A program made the position numbers and the translations under genes. The notes below the pieces were generated by a model. That model was not told the DNA's origin, made no database searches, and worked only from the letters and a program-made list of their open reading frames with translations. Below, piece by piece: positions 17,427 to 25,734 of a DNA stretch of 64,000 bases (position 1 is the first letter of the stretch; every line of letters begins with the position of its first letter). The DNA is from Mesorhizobium wenxiniae (lineage in GTDB: Bacteria > Pseudomonadota > Alphaproteobacteria > Rhizobiales > Rhizobiaceae): NCBI RefSeq assembly GCF_002284535.1, contig NZ_NPKH01000016.1, positions 124,001 through 188,000 of the forward strand, given 5' to 3'.

Positions 17427-17783
17427 TTGACCATCACCATGTACGGCATCACCAATTGCGATACGATCAAGAAGGCGCGTGTCTGGCTGGAAAGCCATGA
17501 TGTCGCCTACCGCTTTCATGACTACAGGGTCGAAGGACTGGACGCGGACCGGCTGAACGGCTGGTCCCGCAAAGTCGGCTGGGAAATCCTGCTTAACAAG
17601 GCGAGCACGACGTTTCGCGAACTGTCGGACAAGGACAAGCTGAGCCTCGACGAGAAGAAGGCCAAGGCGCTGATGTTGGCCAACCCGACGATGATCAAGC
17701 GGCCGGTCCTCGAACTTGGCGATCGCATCCTCGTCGGCTTCAAGCCTGATGTTTACCAGCAGGCGGTGGGCGGGTTGAAGTAG
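17427..17783 (+). CDS. ArsC/Spx-family reductase-like protein (YffB-like)
   Basis: 118 residues from TTG 17427, the usual length for the ArsC-like thioredoxin-fold family. MYGITNCDTIKKARVWL at the N-terminus has the single cysteine at the position conserved in YffB-type proteins, and NPTMIKRPVLE is the conserved cis-proline region. True arsenate reductases of this fold have additional arginines near the cysteine, and no ars genes are nearby, so a general glutathione-dependent thiol reductase role is more likely. It is transcribed alone, converging with the FGGY kinase. Confidence 0.85.
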   Translation: MTITMYGITNCDTIKKARVWLESHDVAYRFHDYRVEGLDADRLNGWSRKVGWEILLNKASTTFRELSDKDKLSLDEKKAKALMLANPTMIKRPVLELGDRILVGFKPDVYQQAVGGLK

Positions 17784-17837
17784 CGGGACGGGACGCTTTT
17801 CGCGCTCCAGTTCGAGAGCCTGCTTGCCGCGCCGGTC

Positions 17838-19334
17838 TCAATTCCGCCAGGCGAATTGGGTCGCGGGGAAGACCTTGGCCTGCCTGGCCGACAGCGCGTC
17901 CCATGCTTCGCGTCTGCGTGGGTCCGGCTCGATGGTCTCGGCGATGCTCGTCATGGCGTCCGCGGCCTCAGCAAAACTCTCGAACCATCCGATGCCGACC
18001 GCTGCGCTAATGGCTGCGCCGAGGGAGGAGGCTTCAGCGTTGTGACCCTTATGGATCGAGATCCCGGTCGCGTCCGCGATCATTTTTGTCCAAAGTTTGC
18101 TGTTGGCGCCGCCGCCGATCGCCACCATTTGCGCCGGCGAAAGACCATGGCTGCGCATCTCTTCGAGAGCCCTGGCGGTTTGCAGCGTCATCGCCTCTAG
18201 CCCCGCACGATAAAAATGACCGAGCGTGTGCGAGGGGTGCATGCCGATGAAGCTCGCGCGTGCGCTCGGATCCCAATGCGGGTCCATGCAACCGACCAGG
18301 GTGGTGCCGGCGAGAAGTCCGTCCGAGCCGATCGGGACGGCCGCCGCTTCCCTTTCCAGGCGGTCGAAGATCGCCGGATGGGAGCGTCCGCCGGCAAACA
18401 TGTCTACGAACCAGTTGACGAAATAGACACCCGCCCGCTGCACCGCCTCAAGGAAATAGCCATCGCCTGTCGGCGAGGTCATGGTGCGCCAGAAGGCGCC
18501 GACCACCGGTTCCCGCGACCAGATTCCCGCGATGATCGCAGTTCCGAGATTGAGATAGACGACGCCGTCGCGCATGGCATTGACGCCGAGCCCGGCGCAT
18601 TGCCCATCGCCGCCGGCGGCAATCACCGGCGTTCCTTCGGCTAGCCCTGTTGCGGCGGCGGCCGCGGCATGGACGGTCCCGACCCGCGTGCCGGACCGCA
18701 CCGCGTTGGGAAGTTGCGACGGCTTGATGCCGAGATGATCGAGGAGCGGCTGCGACCATGCCTTGCGCGAGATGTCGAAGAGACCGAACGGATCGGCGCT
18801 CGTCCAGCTCGCACTCGGCGTTCCCGTCAGTTTCAGCGTCAGGTAGCCGTGCACGTCGAGGATTTTCTTCGCATGGTCCAACCGTTTCGGTTCGTTCTCG
18901 CGCAGCCACTTCAGGCGGTAGACCACCGGCGTCACATCGATCGGCTTGCCGGTGATCGCGTGCAGCCGCTCACGGCCGATTTCCGCCGCGAAACGGTCGA
19001 CCAGCCCGGCGGCGCGTTCGTCGAGCCAAAGGCTCGCGGGTCCGATCGGCTCGCCGGCGCCGTCGATGAGGGCAACGGTCTCCCGCTGGTTGGAGATCGC
19101 GATACCGGCGATGCGTTTCGCATCGACCGCGCCGACAAGCTGTCGCAGCGCCACTGTTGCGGCCCGCCACCAGTCGGTGACCTCCTGCTCGACATAGTCC
19201 GGCCTCGGCTTCATCAGATCGAGCGGCGCGCGGCCTTCCGCCACGGCTCGTCCGTCCCGGCTCCAGGCAATCGCCTTGCAGGATTGCGTGGAACTGTCGA
19301 GGCCGACGACAAGGGGTCCGTCGCTGCTGCCCAT
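17838..19334 (-). CDS. FGGY-family carbohydrate kinase (xylulokinase-like)
   Basis: 498 residues from ATG 19334, with GGGAGGA eight bases upstream. VVGLDSSTQSCKAIAW is the N-terminal phosphate loop, AGGDGQCAGLG holds the catalytic aspartate region, and AIGGGANSKLWTKMIADATG is the ATP-binding C-terminal signature. FGGY kinases phosphorylate ketoses and polyols such as xylulose, glycerol or erythritol. It is followed upstream by a SorC regulator in the same direction and lies in a locus with an ABC sugar importer, an SDR and a G1P-dehydrogenase-like enzyme. A ketose or polyol is therefore the expected substrate. Confidence 0.88.
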   Translation of the reverse strand: MGSSDGPLVVGLDSSTQSCKAIAWSRDGRAVAEGRAPLDLMKPRPDYVEQEVTDWWRAATVALRQLVGAVDAKRIAGIAISNQRETVALIDGAGEPIGPASLWLDERAAGLVDRFAAEIGRERLHAITGKPIDVTPVVYRLKWLRENEPKRLDHAKKILDVHGYLTLKLTGTPSASWTSADPFGLFDISRKAWSQPLLDHLGIKPSQLPNAVRSGTRVGTVHAAAAAATGLAEGTPVIAAGGDGQCAGLGVNAMRDGVVYLNLGTAIIAGIWSREPVVGAFWRTMTSPTGDGYFLEAVQRAGVYFVNWFVDMFAGGRSHPAIFDRLEREAAAVPIGSDGLLAGTTLVGCMDPHWDPSARASFIGMHPSHTLGHFYRAGLEAMTLQTARALEEMRSHGLSPAQMVAIGGGANSKLWTKMIADATGISIHKGHNAEASSLGAAISAAVGIGWFESFAEAADAMTSIAETIEPDPRRREAWDALSARQAKVFPATQFAWRN

Positions 19335-19388
19335 GATTGTCCTCCCGAGACGATGAGTTCCACCGAGTGCTGGTTAGTCGAGTGCCGG

Positions 19389-20372
19389 TTATTCCAAGAG
19401 AATGTTCGCGGTGGCCATGTCGGTGACAAAATGTGTCGCATATCCGCCGCCGAGCCCAGCCCTGATCGCCCCCATCTTGCGGGCGCCGCCGGCGGCGCAG
19501 ATACGGATGGGCACCGCTTTCAGTTCATCGAGCGTGATGCCGACGGTGCGTCCGTCGAGCGGAGTAGCGAAAGGGGCGCCTCGAGCGTCGATGAACCGCC
19601 CGATGATGACCCCGAGCGCTCCCTGCTCGATCATACCTGCAAGTGCGTCGGCATCCGATATCCCGGCTCGGGCATAGGTGCTCTCCGGCCCTATATCGCC
19701 GATCCCGAAGATGACCTTGCCGGCGGCACGGATCATGCGGAACTGGTTGACGAGCATCGGCTCCTGCATGAGTTCGTCGTGCAGTTCGTCGGTGGAGACG
19801 ATCGCCGGGGCAAGCAGGTTGATGCAGCGGGCTCCGAGCCGATTGGCCATCAGCGAGGTGCAGAATTCCGGCGAGAAATCGCTGGTGCCGATCGAGCTTC
19901 CCGAGAGCTGGACGACGGTGAGGTTCCGGTCATGCCGTAATCGTGGAATCGAGCGGGCGGCAGCGAGCACCGTTTTTCCCCAGGCGACGCCGATCGTGTC
20001 ACCCGGATCGACCATGGATGCGAGCAACCGTCCTGCCGCTTCGCCGATGCGGCGGTCGGCATCGTTTGGATCGAGGTCGGGGATAACCGCCGCGCCGCGA
20101 AGGCCGTATTTTTCCATGAGGCGCCGCGAGGTCAACGTGCGGGCAAAAGCGTCGTGATCGACCTGCACGGCGACAAGTCCGCTTTCGCGTGCCTCCTGCA
20201 GATAGTTTACCACGCTCGCCCTGGAGACATTCATGACCTTCGCCACATCGCTCTGGTTGAGCTGGTCGACATAGTAGAGCCAGGCGGCCCACGCCACCGC
20301 GCTGTCGAATTCGGGCGGCAGTGCCGAGAGCCCAGATGTTCGGACCACGTCGATGTCGGCGTTGGCATTCAT
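19389..20372 (-). CDS. SorC/DeoR-family sugar-binding transcriptional regulator (first)
   Basis: 327 residues from ATG 20372, with AAAGGAC upstream. An N-terminal helix-turn-helix (QLNQSDVAKVMNVSRASVVNY) is followed by the SorC sugar-phosphate-binding domain, with GDTIGVAWGKTVLAAARSI and RICAAGGARKMGAIRAGL. Such proteins are activators or repressors triggered by phosphorylated sugars. It is co-directional with the kinase gene and divergent from the dehydrogenase/phosphatase pair, so it probably controls both sides. A second SorC regulator lies only 2.5 kb away. Confidence 0.9.
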   Translation of the reverse strand: MNANADIDVVRTSGLSALPPEFDSAVAWAAWLYYVDQLNQSDVAKVMNVSRASVVNYLQEARESGLVAVQVDHDAFARTLTSRRLMEKYGLRGAAVIPDLDPNDADRRIGEAAGRLLASMVDPGDTIGVAWGKTVLAAARSIPRLRHDRNLTVVQLSGSSIGTSDFSPEFCTSLMANRLGARCINLLAPAIVSTDELHDELMQEPMLVNQFRMIRAAGKVIFGIGDIGPESTYARAGISDADALAGMIEQGALGVIIGRFIDARGAPFATPLDGRTVGITLDELKAVPIRICAAGGARKMGAIRAGLGGGYATHFVTDMATANILLE

Positions 20373-20424
20373 GTCCCTTTTTCCGCAGGTTTGCAGAACG
20401 AAGTCAAGCGTTGAGGGCGGATGC

Positions 20425-20452
20425 TTGACAAAAGACAGTGATAGGTGACTAT
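20425..20452 (+). promoter_or_regulatory. Candidate sigma-70 promoter for the dehydrogenase/phosphatase operon
   Basis: TTGACA at 20425-20430 is a perfect -35 box. A -10-like GACTAT lies at 20447-20452 after 16 bases, and TATTGT at 20450 is an alternative. A short ATAG-GTGA-CTAT inverted repeat overlaps the -10 region and could be a regulator site. The ATG of the next gene is at 20513. Confidence 0.45.
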
Positions 20453-20512
20453 TGTTCGATGGCGCAGCGCGCCTGTGTCTGGACTAGAGAGTTGCCCCCA
20501 CAAGAGGACGCC

Positions 20513-21841
20513 ATGACGAATCCGGCAGCCGGATCCTGGACGACTTTAATCGACGACATTTTGGACGGGAACTGGACCAGCCCGGAGACCGGGAAAAAGG
20601 CCGTGGTGCCTTATGATCGGATCGTCATCGAAGAAAGCCTCGACGGGCGGGCGGCCGATCTCGTTTCGGAGCTCGGTCTGGGTGAGCGGTTCACCGTCGT
20701 CGCGGATGCCGCGACCTATGATGCGCTTGGCGAACGCGTTGCGCGCGAACTGAAGACGCTCGGCCCTGTCGATGTCCTGATATTGGACCACCCGCATGCC
20801 GACATGGCCAACGTCGAAAGCCTGGCCGTCAAACTCGCGGATGCGGATGCCGTGGTCGCGGTCGGTTCCGGCACGATCAACGATCTCTGCAAGTTCGTCA
20901 CCGGAAGAAACGAACGGCGCTATTGCGTGTTCGGGACGGCCGGTTCGATGAACGGCTACACATCGACGACCGCGTCCATCACACTTGAAAGCGGCCTGAA
21001 GGTATCGCTCCCTTCCCACGCGCCATCAGGCTTTTTCGTCGACCTTGGCGTCTCCGCTGCCGCCCCGACCTATCTGTCAGCGGCCGGGTTCGGTGACTGC
21101 CTTTGCCGCTCGGTCGCCCAGATCGACTGGTGGATGTCGCACCGTCTGCTTGGCACTGCCTACCATCAGGTCCCGTTTCTCATCCAGGAAAAGGATGAAG
21201 CGGCGCTCAACGAGCGTGCGGCAAAGCTTGCCGAACACGACATCGAGGCCAATGGCTATCTCTATCGCGTGCTGACGCTCTGCGGCCTCGGAATTTCCTT
21301 CACCGGCGTCTCCAATCACGGTTCCATGGGCGAGCATCAGATATCGCACTACATAGACTGTTTCGCCGGCGAGCGTCACCCCGGTACGCTCCACGGCACC
21401 CAGGTCGGCGTCGCTTCGCTCACCATGGCGCGATTGCAGCAAGCAATGCTTGCTAGCGACAAGCCGCCGGTTGTGAAGGCGACGAAGATCGATCCTGACG
21501 ACATGGTCCGCCGCATGAGCCCGGCTGTCGCCGCACAATGTCTCGACGAACTGAAGAAGAAGGCCTTCGACGGGAATGCCGCCGCCGCATTCAACGAGCG
21601 GCTGCAGGAGCTTTGGCCGACACTCAGGCAGGAGCTCAAGCAATTCATGGTGCCTGTCGACGAGATGCAGCGCCTGCTGAAATCCACCGGCGGGCCGATC
21701 TCAGCCGCCGAGTTGGGCACGCCACCCGATTTCTACCGCGAAGCCGTCGTTCATTGCCGGGAGATGCGCAATCGCTTCTCGTTCCTCGACATTGCTGCGG
21801 ATGCAGGAATGCTGGAGGATTTTGCGCGTGGGGAAGCTTGA
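20513..21841 (+). CDS. sn-Glycerol-1-phosphate dehydrogenase-like (AraM/EgsA family) enzyme
   Basis: 442 residues from ATG 20513, with AGAGGA upstream. VGSGTINDLCKF near residue 119 is the nucleotide-binding glycine motif of the iron-alcohol-dehydrogenase/G1PDH superfamily. The metal site is visible as GFGDCLCRS near 191, GEHQISHYID near 275 and TLHGTQVG near 293. AraM reduces dihydroxyacetone phosphate to glycerol-1-phosphate in Bacillus. Here the gene overlaps a HAD phosphatase gene and sits with a kinase and importer, so a polyol-phosphate dehydrogenase role in catabolism is plausible. The specificity is unproven. Confidence 0.85.
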   Translation: MTNPAAGSWTTLIDDILDGNWTSPETGKKAVVPYDRIVIEESLDGRAADLVSELGLGERFTVVADAATYDALGERVARELKTLGPVDVLILDHPHADMANVESLAVKLADADAVVAVGSGTINDLCKFVTGRNERRYCVFGTAGSMNGYTSTTASITLESGLKVSLPSHAPSGFFVDLGVSAAAPTYLSAAGFGDCLCRSVAQIDWWMSHRLLGTAYHQVPFLIQEKDEAALNERAAKLAEHDIEANGYLYRVLTLCGLGISFTGVSNHGSMGEHQISHYIDCFAGERHPGTLHGTQVGVASLTMARLQQAMLASDKPPVVKATKIDPDDMVRRMSPAVAAQCLDELKKKAFDGNAAAAFNERLQELWPTLRQELKQFMVPVDEMQRLLKSTGGPISAAELGTPPDFYREAVVHCREMRNRFSFLDIAADAGMLEDFARGEA

Positions 21842-22655
21842 CGGGATGCGCGACCTCGCCGAATTCGGACCCGAAGCTGCGGCGCGCATTCGCGGCGTCT
21901 TCTGCGATATCGACGACACCTTGACGACCGAGGGTCGTCTTCCAGCCGACGCCTACCGTGCGCTCGAAAGTCTGCACGAGGCGGGCCTTGTCGTTGCTCC
22001 CATTACCGGGAGACCGGCAGGCTGGTGCGACATGATTGCCCGGTTCTGGCCGGTGACCGGCGTGGTCGGCGAAAATGGCGCTTTTTACTTCGCTTATGAT
22101 CAGGCAACGCGAAAGATGATCCGGGTTTTCGCCGCGAGCGCTGAGGAACGCCGGGAAAACAGGCGCAGACTCACGGAACTGGAAAAGCGTATTGTCCAGG
22201 AAGTGCCGGGTTCGGCCGTATCCGCCGACCAGCAATATCGCGAAGCCGATCTGGCCATCGACTTTTGCGAAGATGTTCCAGCTCTGCCGATCTCCGACGC
22301 CATGCACATCAAGCAGATTTTCGAGGAAGCCGGCGCTGTCGCCAAGATTTCGTCGATCCATGTGAATGGCTGGTTTGGCCGATATGACAAGCTGTCGATG
22401 ACGCGCCGCTTTGCGAGCGAGAGGCTGGGAACCGATCTCGATGCCGAAAGGCAGGCCTACGCGTTCGTCGGAGACAGTCCGAACGACGCTCCGATGTTCG
22501 GTTTTTTTCCGAGCTCGTTCGGGGTCGCGAATGTCATGGACTTCCAGGGACAAATCGACGCCGAACCCGCTTTCGTCGCCAGGTCGCGGGGTGGACGCGG
22601 CTTCGTCGAGGTTGCCGATATGATCCTGGCAAACCGGAGGTCGGGGGTGGTCTGA
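21828..22655 (+). CDS. HAD superfamily (type IIB) sugar phosphatase
   Basis: 275 residues from GTG 21828, with GGAGG nine bases upstream, starting 14 bp inside the dehydrogenase gene. HAD motif I, DIDDTLTT, is at residues 27-34, motif II includes APITGRPAG, and motif IV is GDSPNDAPMF near 215. The central cap of type C2b suits small sugar or polyol phosphates, as in mannosylglycerate or sucrose phosphatases. The overlap with the G1PDH-like gene suggests that the two act on the same or consecutive phosphorylated metabolites. The direction of the pathway cannot be told. Confidence 0.87.
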   Translation: MGKLDGMRDLAEFGPEAAARIRGVFCDIDDTLTTEGRLPADAYRALESLHEAGLVVAPITGRPAGWCDMIARFWPVTGVVGENGAFYFAYDQATRKMIRVFAASAEERRENRRRLTELEKRIVQEVPGSAVSADQQYREADLAIDFCEDVPALPISDAMHIKQIFEEAGAVAKISSIHVNGWFGRYDKLSMTRRFASERLGTDLDAERQAYAFVGDSPNDAPMFGFFPSSFGVANVMDFQGQIDAEPAFVARSRGGRGFVEVADMILANRRSGVV

Positions 22656-22837
22656 TCGGCCGGCGCGAAATGTGCCGCCCGCAAACGACGCAAAGGATGC
22701 TGCAGGCGATGGAACCGAACCAGGGACGGCTTAGGAAAGATTCGATGCCATTCTGCTTTCAGAGGAAAGCGAGCGCGATGCACCAGGCAAAATCGCACAG
22801 CACCTTCGGTTGCTACCGCAATCCCGGCCGGTGGATG

Positions 22838-23758
22838 TCAGAGCGAACTCCCCGTCTCCTGATCGGTGATGAGGCCGGTGAAGAATCCCTTTTCCAGGAG
22901 CTTGGCCATGATGCCGACCTTATTCTTTCCGCCGGAAACAAGGATGCGTTTGGGAATGTTCATTGTGTCGAGAGGGTAAACCCCGACAATGCGTTCATTG
23001 ACGGGATGGTCGATGAGTTCGGCGTTCCGGTCGAAGAAATAGCCGAGAAAGTTCCCGATCGGTTTCATTCTGAGGATATCGTCGAATTCCTCGTCGGTCA
23101 TATAACCGACGCTCCGAAGCGTCGAGCTGGTTGTGCCGCCGACGCTCATCAGCGCAAGGTCGGCGTTCAGTGCCTTCTGGATAACCTCGCGCGCGCTCGG
23201 TTGCTGCAGGATCGTCTCGCGGCTGTCGCGGCTGTCGCAGATGATCGGTCCGGGGAGATAATAGGATTCGGCCTGGGTGCGCTGGGCAAAGACGGCGGCG
23301 GCGTCGTATTTGTCGATCGACGACCGGCGCGACAGAGAGCCGAGAAGCGGTACGACGGTAACGTTCCTGAGGGCCACCGGTTCGATGTTGGAGGCGAGCC
23401 ATCTCATGGTTCGGCCCCACGCCATGGCCACCGTCATGTCGTCCCTGAGCAGCGTCTCGACGGTCTGCGCGGCATAGATGCCGATCACTTCGGAGAGCCC
23501 GAGCTCCGACCCGGTATCGTTCGGTGTGACGCTGCATATGTCGAGCCGGTACTTCCGCCTGAGCTGTTCTTCCATTTCGAGCGCCTGGGACGTCCCGGCG
23601 TTGATGCGGATCGAGACGATGCCGCGCTCCTTCGCCTCGGCCAGCAACCTGTGGATCTTGGTGCGGTTGATCTGCAGCCGCTCGGCGATGGCCTGCTGCG
23701 TTTCGCCCAACACGAAATACTGATGGGCTACCCGTGCCAGGAGACCGATCGACGTCAT
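22838..23758 (-). CDS. SorC-family sugar-binding transcriptional regulator (second)
   Basis: 306 residues from ATG 23758, with GGAGGA upstream; this start gives the standard SorC N-terminus. The helix-turn-helix is ETQQAIAERLQINRTKIHRL, and the effector domain has DMTVAMAWGRTMRWLASNI and RILVSGGKNKVGIMAKLLE. It diverges from the ABC importer at 23914, and the 155-bp gap holds a strong palindromic site at 23846-23884. It is likely the direct regulator of import. The regulator at 19389 probably controls the kinase and dehydrogenase units. Confidence 0.9.
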   Translation of the reverse strand: MTSIGLLARVAHQYFVLGETQQAIAERLQINRTKIHRLLAEAKERGIVSIRINAGTSQALEMEEQLRRKYRLDICSVTPNDTGSELGLSEVIGIYAAQTVETLLRDDMTVAMAWGRTMRWLASNIEPVALRNVTVVPLLGSLSRRSSIDKYDAAAVFAQRTQAESYYLPGPIICDSRDSRETILQQPSAREVIQKALNADLALMSVGGTTSSTLRSVGYMTDEEFDDILRMKPIGNFLGYFFDRNAELIDHPVNERIVGVYPLDTMNIPKRILVSGGKNKVGIMAKLLEKGFFTGLITDQETGSSL

Positions 23759-23845
23759 GAGGGTCCTCCGAGGCTGGTGGCGCACCCATCCGAATGCCGC
23801 TGTAGCCGGCCAACAAGTGCTTGCCACAGACAGGACGACAATATA

Positions 23846-23884
23846 GCATTTGAACAAATGCACAAGATATGAACATTTGTGCAT
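23846..23884. promoter_or_regulatory. SorC-type operator region (two inverted repeats)
   Basis: GCATTTG-AA-CAAATGC (23846-23861) is a perfect seven-base-arm palindrome. It overlaps a second inverted repeat, ATGCACAA (23858-23865) with TTGTGCAT (23877-23884). TGAACAAATG and TGAACATTTG are also repeated 19 bp apart, about two helical turns, as expected for a tetrameric regulator. The site lies between the divergent regulator and importer genes. Confidence 0.6.
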
Positions 23885-23913
23885 CGCAAAACGAAGCGGT
23901 TCGGGAGGAACGC

Positions 23914-24801
23914 GTGCGGGTTGCCAAAGCCAGACGTTTCGTCGTTTCGGATCACCCGCTGCCCTGGCTGCTGCCGCTGGTGGCGATCCTGCTTGTCTTC
24001 ACGGTCTACCCCCTGATCTACAACATCTGGCTGAGCTTCCATGAGTTCGTCCCGCGCCGACGGGCGCTCGAATTCGTCGGAACGGAAAACTGGGTGCAGC
24101 TCTGGAACGACACGCGGTTCTGGCAGTCGCTCGTCATCACCTTCACCTATTTCGCCATCGCACTGGTCTTTGAACTGGTGCTCGGCATGGCGATCGCGCT
24201 GCTCCTCGACAGCGACGGCTTCGGTTTGGGATTCTTGCGCGGCGTCCTGACAATGACGCTTGTCATCCCGCCGGCCATCGTCGGCATGATGTATCTGCTG
24301 ATGGAGGACCCGCAGTTCGGGGTGATCAGCTACCTCCTGCAGTCGATCGGCCTGCTCAATCCGAACAACCCTATCCTCGCCACGGCGTCGACCGCGCTAG
24401 CCGGCGTTCTCGTCGCGGAAATCTGGCAGTGGACGCCGTTCATGGTCCTCATCTTCCTTGCCGGTCTCAGGGCGCTGCCGCCGGAGCCTTACGAGGCCGC
24501 AATGATCGACGGCGCGTCGTCGTTCCAGATTTTCCGGCGCATCACCCTGCCGATGATGTCGAAGGTGATCGCGATCGCCGTGCTGGTCCGCGGCATCGAT
24601 CTCTTCCGCGTCTTCGATTATGTCTTCGTCATGACGTCCGGCGGGCCGGGAGCGTCGACCTACTCGCTGTCCCTCTATGCATGGCAGCAGACGTTCAGCT
24701 TCGTAAAATGGGGCTATGGAGCCACGCTCAGTCTCGTCACTCTGGTGATCATCCTGGTCATTGCCAATCTCTTCATCCGTATCGCCAAGGTGAGATGGTA
24801 A
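23914..24801 (+). CDS. Carbohydrate ABC transporter permease, MalF/UgpA-like
   Basis: 295 residues from GTG 23914, chosen because GGGAGG lies five bases upstream. An ATG at 23869 would add 15 residues but falls inside the operator. The protein opens with a hydrophobic helix (PLPWLLPLVAILLVFTVYPL) and has the EAA loop EAAMIDGASSFQIFRRITLP. DYVFVMTSGGPGASTYSLSL is typical of carbohydrate permeases. It pairs with the permease at 24803 and heads the importer operon. Confidence 0.9.
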   Translation: MRVAKARRFVVSDHPLPWLLPLVAILLVFTVYPLIYNIWLSFHEFVPRRRALEFVGTENWVQLWNDTRFWQSLVITFTYFAIALVFELVLGMAIALLLDSDGFGLGFLRGVLTMTLVIPPAIVGMMYLLMEDPQFGVISYLLQSIGLLNPNNPILATASTALAGVLVAEIWQWTPFMVLIFLAGLRALPPEPYEAAMIDGASSFQIFRRITLPMMSKVIAIAVLVRGIDLFRVFDYVFVMTSGGPGASTYSLSLYAWQQTFSFVKWGYGATLSLVTLVIILVIANLFIRIAKVRW

Positions 24802-24802
24802 A

Positions 24803-25675
24803 ATGAACGGCTCCTTCTCAACGCGCATGCTTCGCACCATCGCCGCCTGGGTTGTGGTCGCAGTCTTCTTCTTTCCGATCTACTACTGGACGTCGGTGGC
24901 GTTCAAACACGGCAATGACATCTTCAACCGGCCGCCGAAACTGATCGCCTTCACGCCGACCTTCGACAATTTCCAGAAGGTGTTCGGGATTTCGCTGGGC
25001 AGCGGCGGCATCACCGTGACGCCGGGCGGCGGCAACTTCTACATGGCGCCTCGCGTCTGGGATTCGATCGTGATCGCGACGCTGTCGACCGTGCTCGCCG
25101 TCGCCATCGCCACGCTTGCCGCCTATGCCCTATCGCGAATGAACTTCCGCGGCCGGCACAGTTTTGTCGGATGGGTGTTGTCGACGCGCATGATGCCACC
25201 CGTCGCGGTCGCGGTTCCGATGTTCTTCATCTACAAGAATTTCGGTCTCATCGACACCTATACCGGCATGGTGCTGATCCACGCGCTGATGAACCTGCCG
25301 CTCGCCGTCCTACTGATGAAGAGCTTCTTCGACGACATTCCGTCGGAGATCGACGAGAGCGCCATTGTCGATGGCGCCAGCCGCTTCATGATCTTCCGGC
25401 GGATCGTGCTGCCGATGGCCAAGGGCGGCATCGCCGCCACGGCGGTCCTCTGCTTCATCTTCAGCTGGACCGAATTCCTGTTTGCGCTGACCCTGACCAC
25501 CACGTCTGTCAAGACCGTGCCTGTCGTCTCGTCGACCTTCGTCACCTCGATCGGCACCGCTTGGGGCAACATGGCCGCGCTTGGCGCCGCATCCATCATT
25601 CCCGCTTTCATCTTCATTCTATTGGTTCAAAAGCACCTCGTGCGCGGTCTCACGATGGGATCGTTGAAACAATAG
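24803..25675 (+). CDS. Carbohydrate ABC transporter permease, MalG/UgpE-like
   Basis: 290 residues. The start is one base after the stop of the partner gene. The first transmembrane helix is AAWVVVAVFFFPIYYWTSVA, and the EAA-type loop is DESAIVDGASRFMIFRRIVL. The C-terminal KHLVRGLTMGSLKQ is the usual end of MalG-type subunits. With the MalF-like partner it forms the channel for the sugar or polyol brought by the binding protein at 25735. Confidence 0.9.
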   Translation: MNGSFSTRMLRTIAAWVVVAVFFFPIYYWTSVAFKHGNDIFNRPPKLIAFTPTFDNFQKVFGISLGSGGITVTPGGGNFYMAPRVWDSIVIATLSTVLAVAIATLAAYALSRMNFRGRHSFVGWVLSTRMMPPVAVAVPMFFIYKNFGLIDTYTGMVLIHALMNLPLAVLLMKSFFDDIPSEIDESAIVDGASRFMIFRRIVLPMAKGGIAATAVLCFIFSWTEFLFALTLTTTSVKTVPVVSSTFVTSIGTAWGNMAALGAASIIPAFIFILLVQKHLVRGLTMGSLKQ

Positions 25676-25734
25676 ATGGGAGGCTCGAATTCGCAGCCTT
25701 GTGAAAATCGCGAATTAAACCGGAGGAGTAGACA

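Noticed and set aside
17427..17783. ArsC-like protein as part of an arsenic operon
   Set aside because: No arsB, acr3 or arsH nearby. The adjacent ArsR gene lacks metal-binding cysteines and pairs with an SRPBCC gene on the other strand.
18669..19940. Open frame opposite the FGGY kinase and SorC regulator
   Set aside because: Composition of a reverse-strand shadow; both underlying genes have full family motifs.
22670..23872. 400-codon plus-strand frame across the second SorC gene
   Set aside because: It covers the SorC coding region in reverse and has no recognisable domain.
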